Origin: Woeseiaceae bacterium
Lineage (GTDB): Bacteria; Pseudomonadota; Gammaproteobacteria; Steroidobacterales; Woeseiaceae
Assembly: GCA_028289545.1 (NCBI GenBank)
Contig: JANQPG010000014.1
Span: 1-32,230, forward strand
Length of the DNA stretch: 32,230 nucleotides
Direction: 5' to 3'
Made by a program: the position numbers and the translations under genes. Shown in pieces: positions 32,200 through 32,230 of this stretch; position 1 is the first letter of the stretch, and each line of letters begins with the position of its first letter. The notes under the pieces are model-generated. The model was not told the origin of the DNA, did not search any database, and worked only from the letters and a program-made list of their open reading frames with translations.

Positions 32200-32230
32200 T
32201 ATTCGCTCCCCCCGCTGACGCGGGATACAG

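Overview
The window is a GC-rich, densely coded stretch of a Gram-negative chromosome. A TonB-dependent receptor, an outer-membrane beta-barrel protein, an RND efflux pair, lipoproteins and an AmpG/MurT-type transporter all require an outer membrane. The protein families and the MurA sequence fit a gammaproteobacterium, probably marine or soil. This placement is inferred from protein similarity recalled from memory, not from a tree. No rRNA, tRNA, CRISPR array, prophage or complete insertion sequence was recognised.

Positions 1-12532 hold a cell-wall amino-sugar salvage locus. It begins with the end of a TonB-dependent receptor. Next come a lipoprotein that appears to fuse a lysozyme-like domain to a calcineurin-like phosphoesterase, then NagA. 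NamZ (exo-muramidase, DUF1343) is on the opposite strand and exported. It is followed by a translationally coupled trio: MurQ, a BadF-family sugar kinase (MurK-like) and an AmpG/MurT-like transporter. MurA and an exported S66 LD-carboxypeptidase close the region. Read together, NamZ would release MurNAc outside the cytoplasm and the transporter would import it. The kinase would make MurNAc-6-phosphate, MurQ would convert that to GlcNAc-6-phosphate, and NagA would give GlcN-6-phosphate. MurA commits UDP-GlcNAc back to peptidoglycan. A 163-bp palindromic MITE-like element lies between murA and ldcA and supplies both stop codons.

Positions 12736-16313 encode an ECF sigma factor overlapping a membrane-anchored Ser/Thr kinase with TPR repeats, and a divergent small membrane protein. 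Positions 16324-19704 are a patchwork of small or poorly known genes (a 72-residue protein, DUF3465, DUF2130, a lipoprotein) separated by hairpins, ending in about 400 bp with no convincing gene.

Positions 19705-23881 hold an RND efflux permease and its membrane-fusion partner. Positions 23903-27482 are a MerR-controlled divergent locus: regulator plus exported alpha/beta hydrolase on one strand, and a signal-peptide-bearing short-chain dehydrogenase plus an NTF2-like protein on the other. The MerR operator/promoter is clearly readable. Positions 27620-28679 hold a small beta-barrel protein convergent with a MarR regulator that has two operator palindromes over its own promoter.

Positions 28735-32199 are a two-gene secretion operon. 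It comprises a 197-residue exported protein and a 932-residue multidomain matrixin-like metalloprotease, closed by a strong intrinsic terminator.
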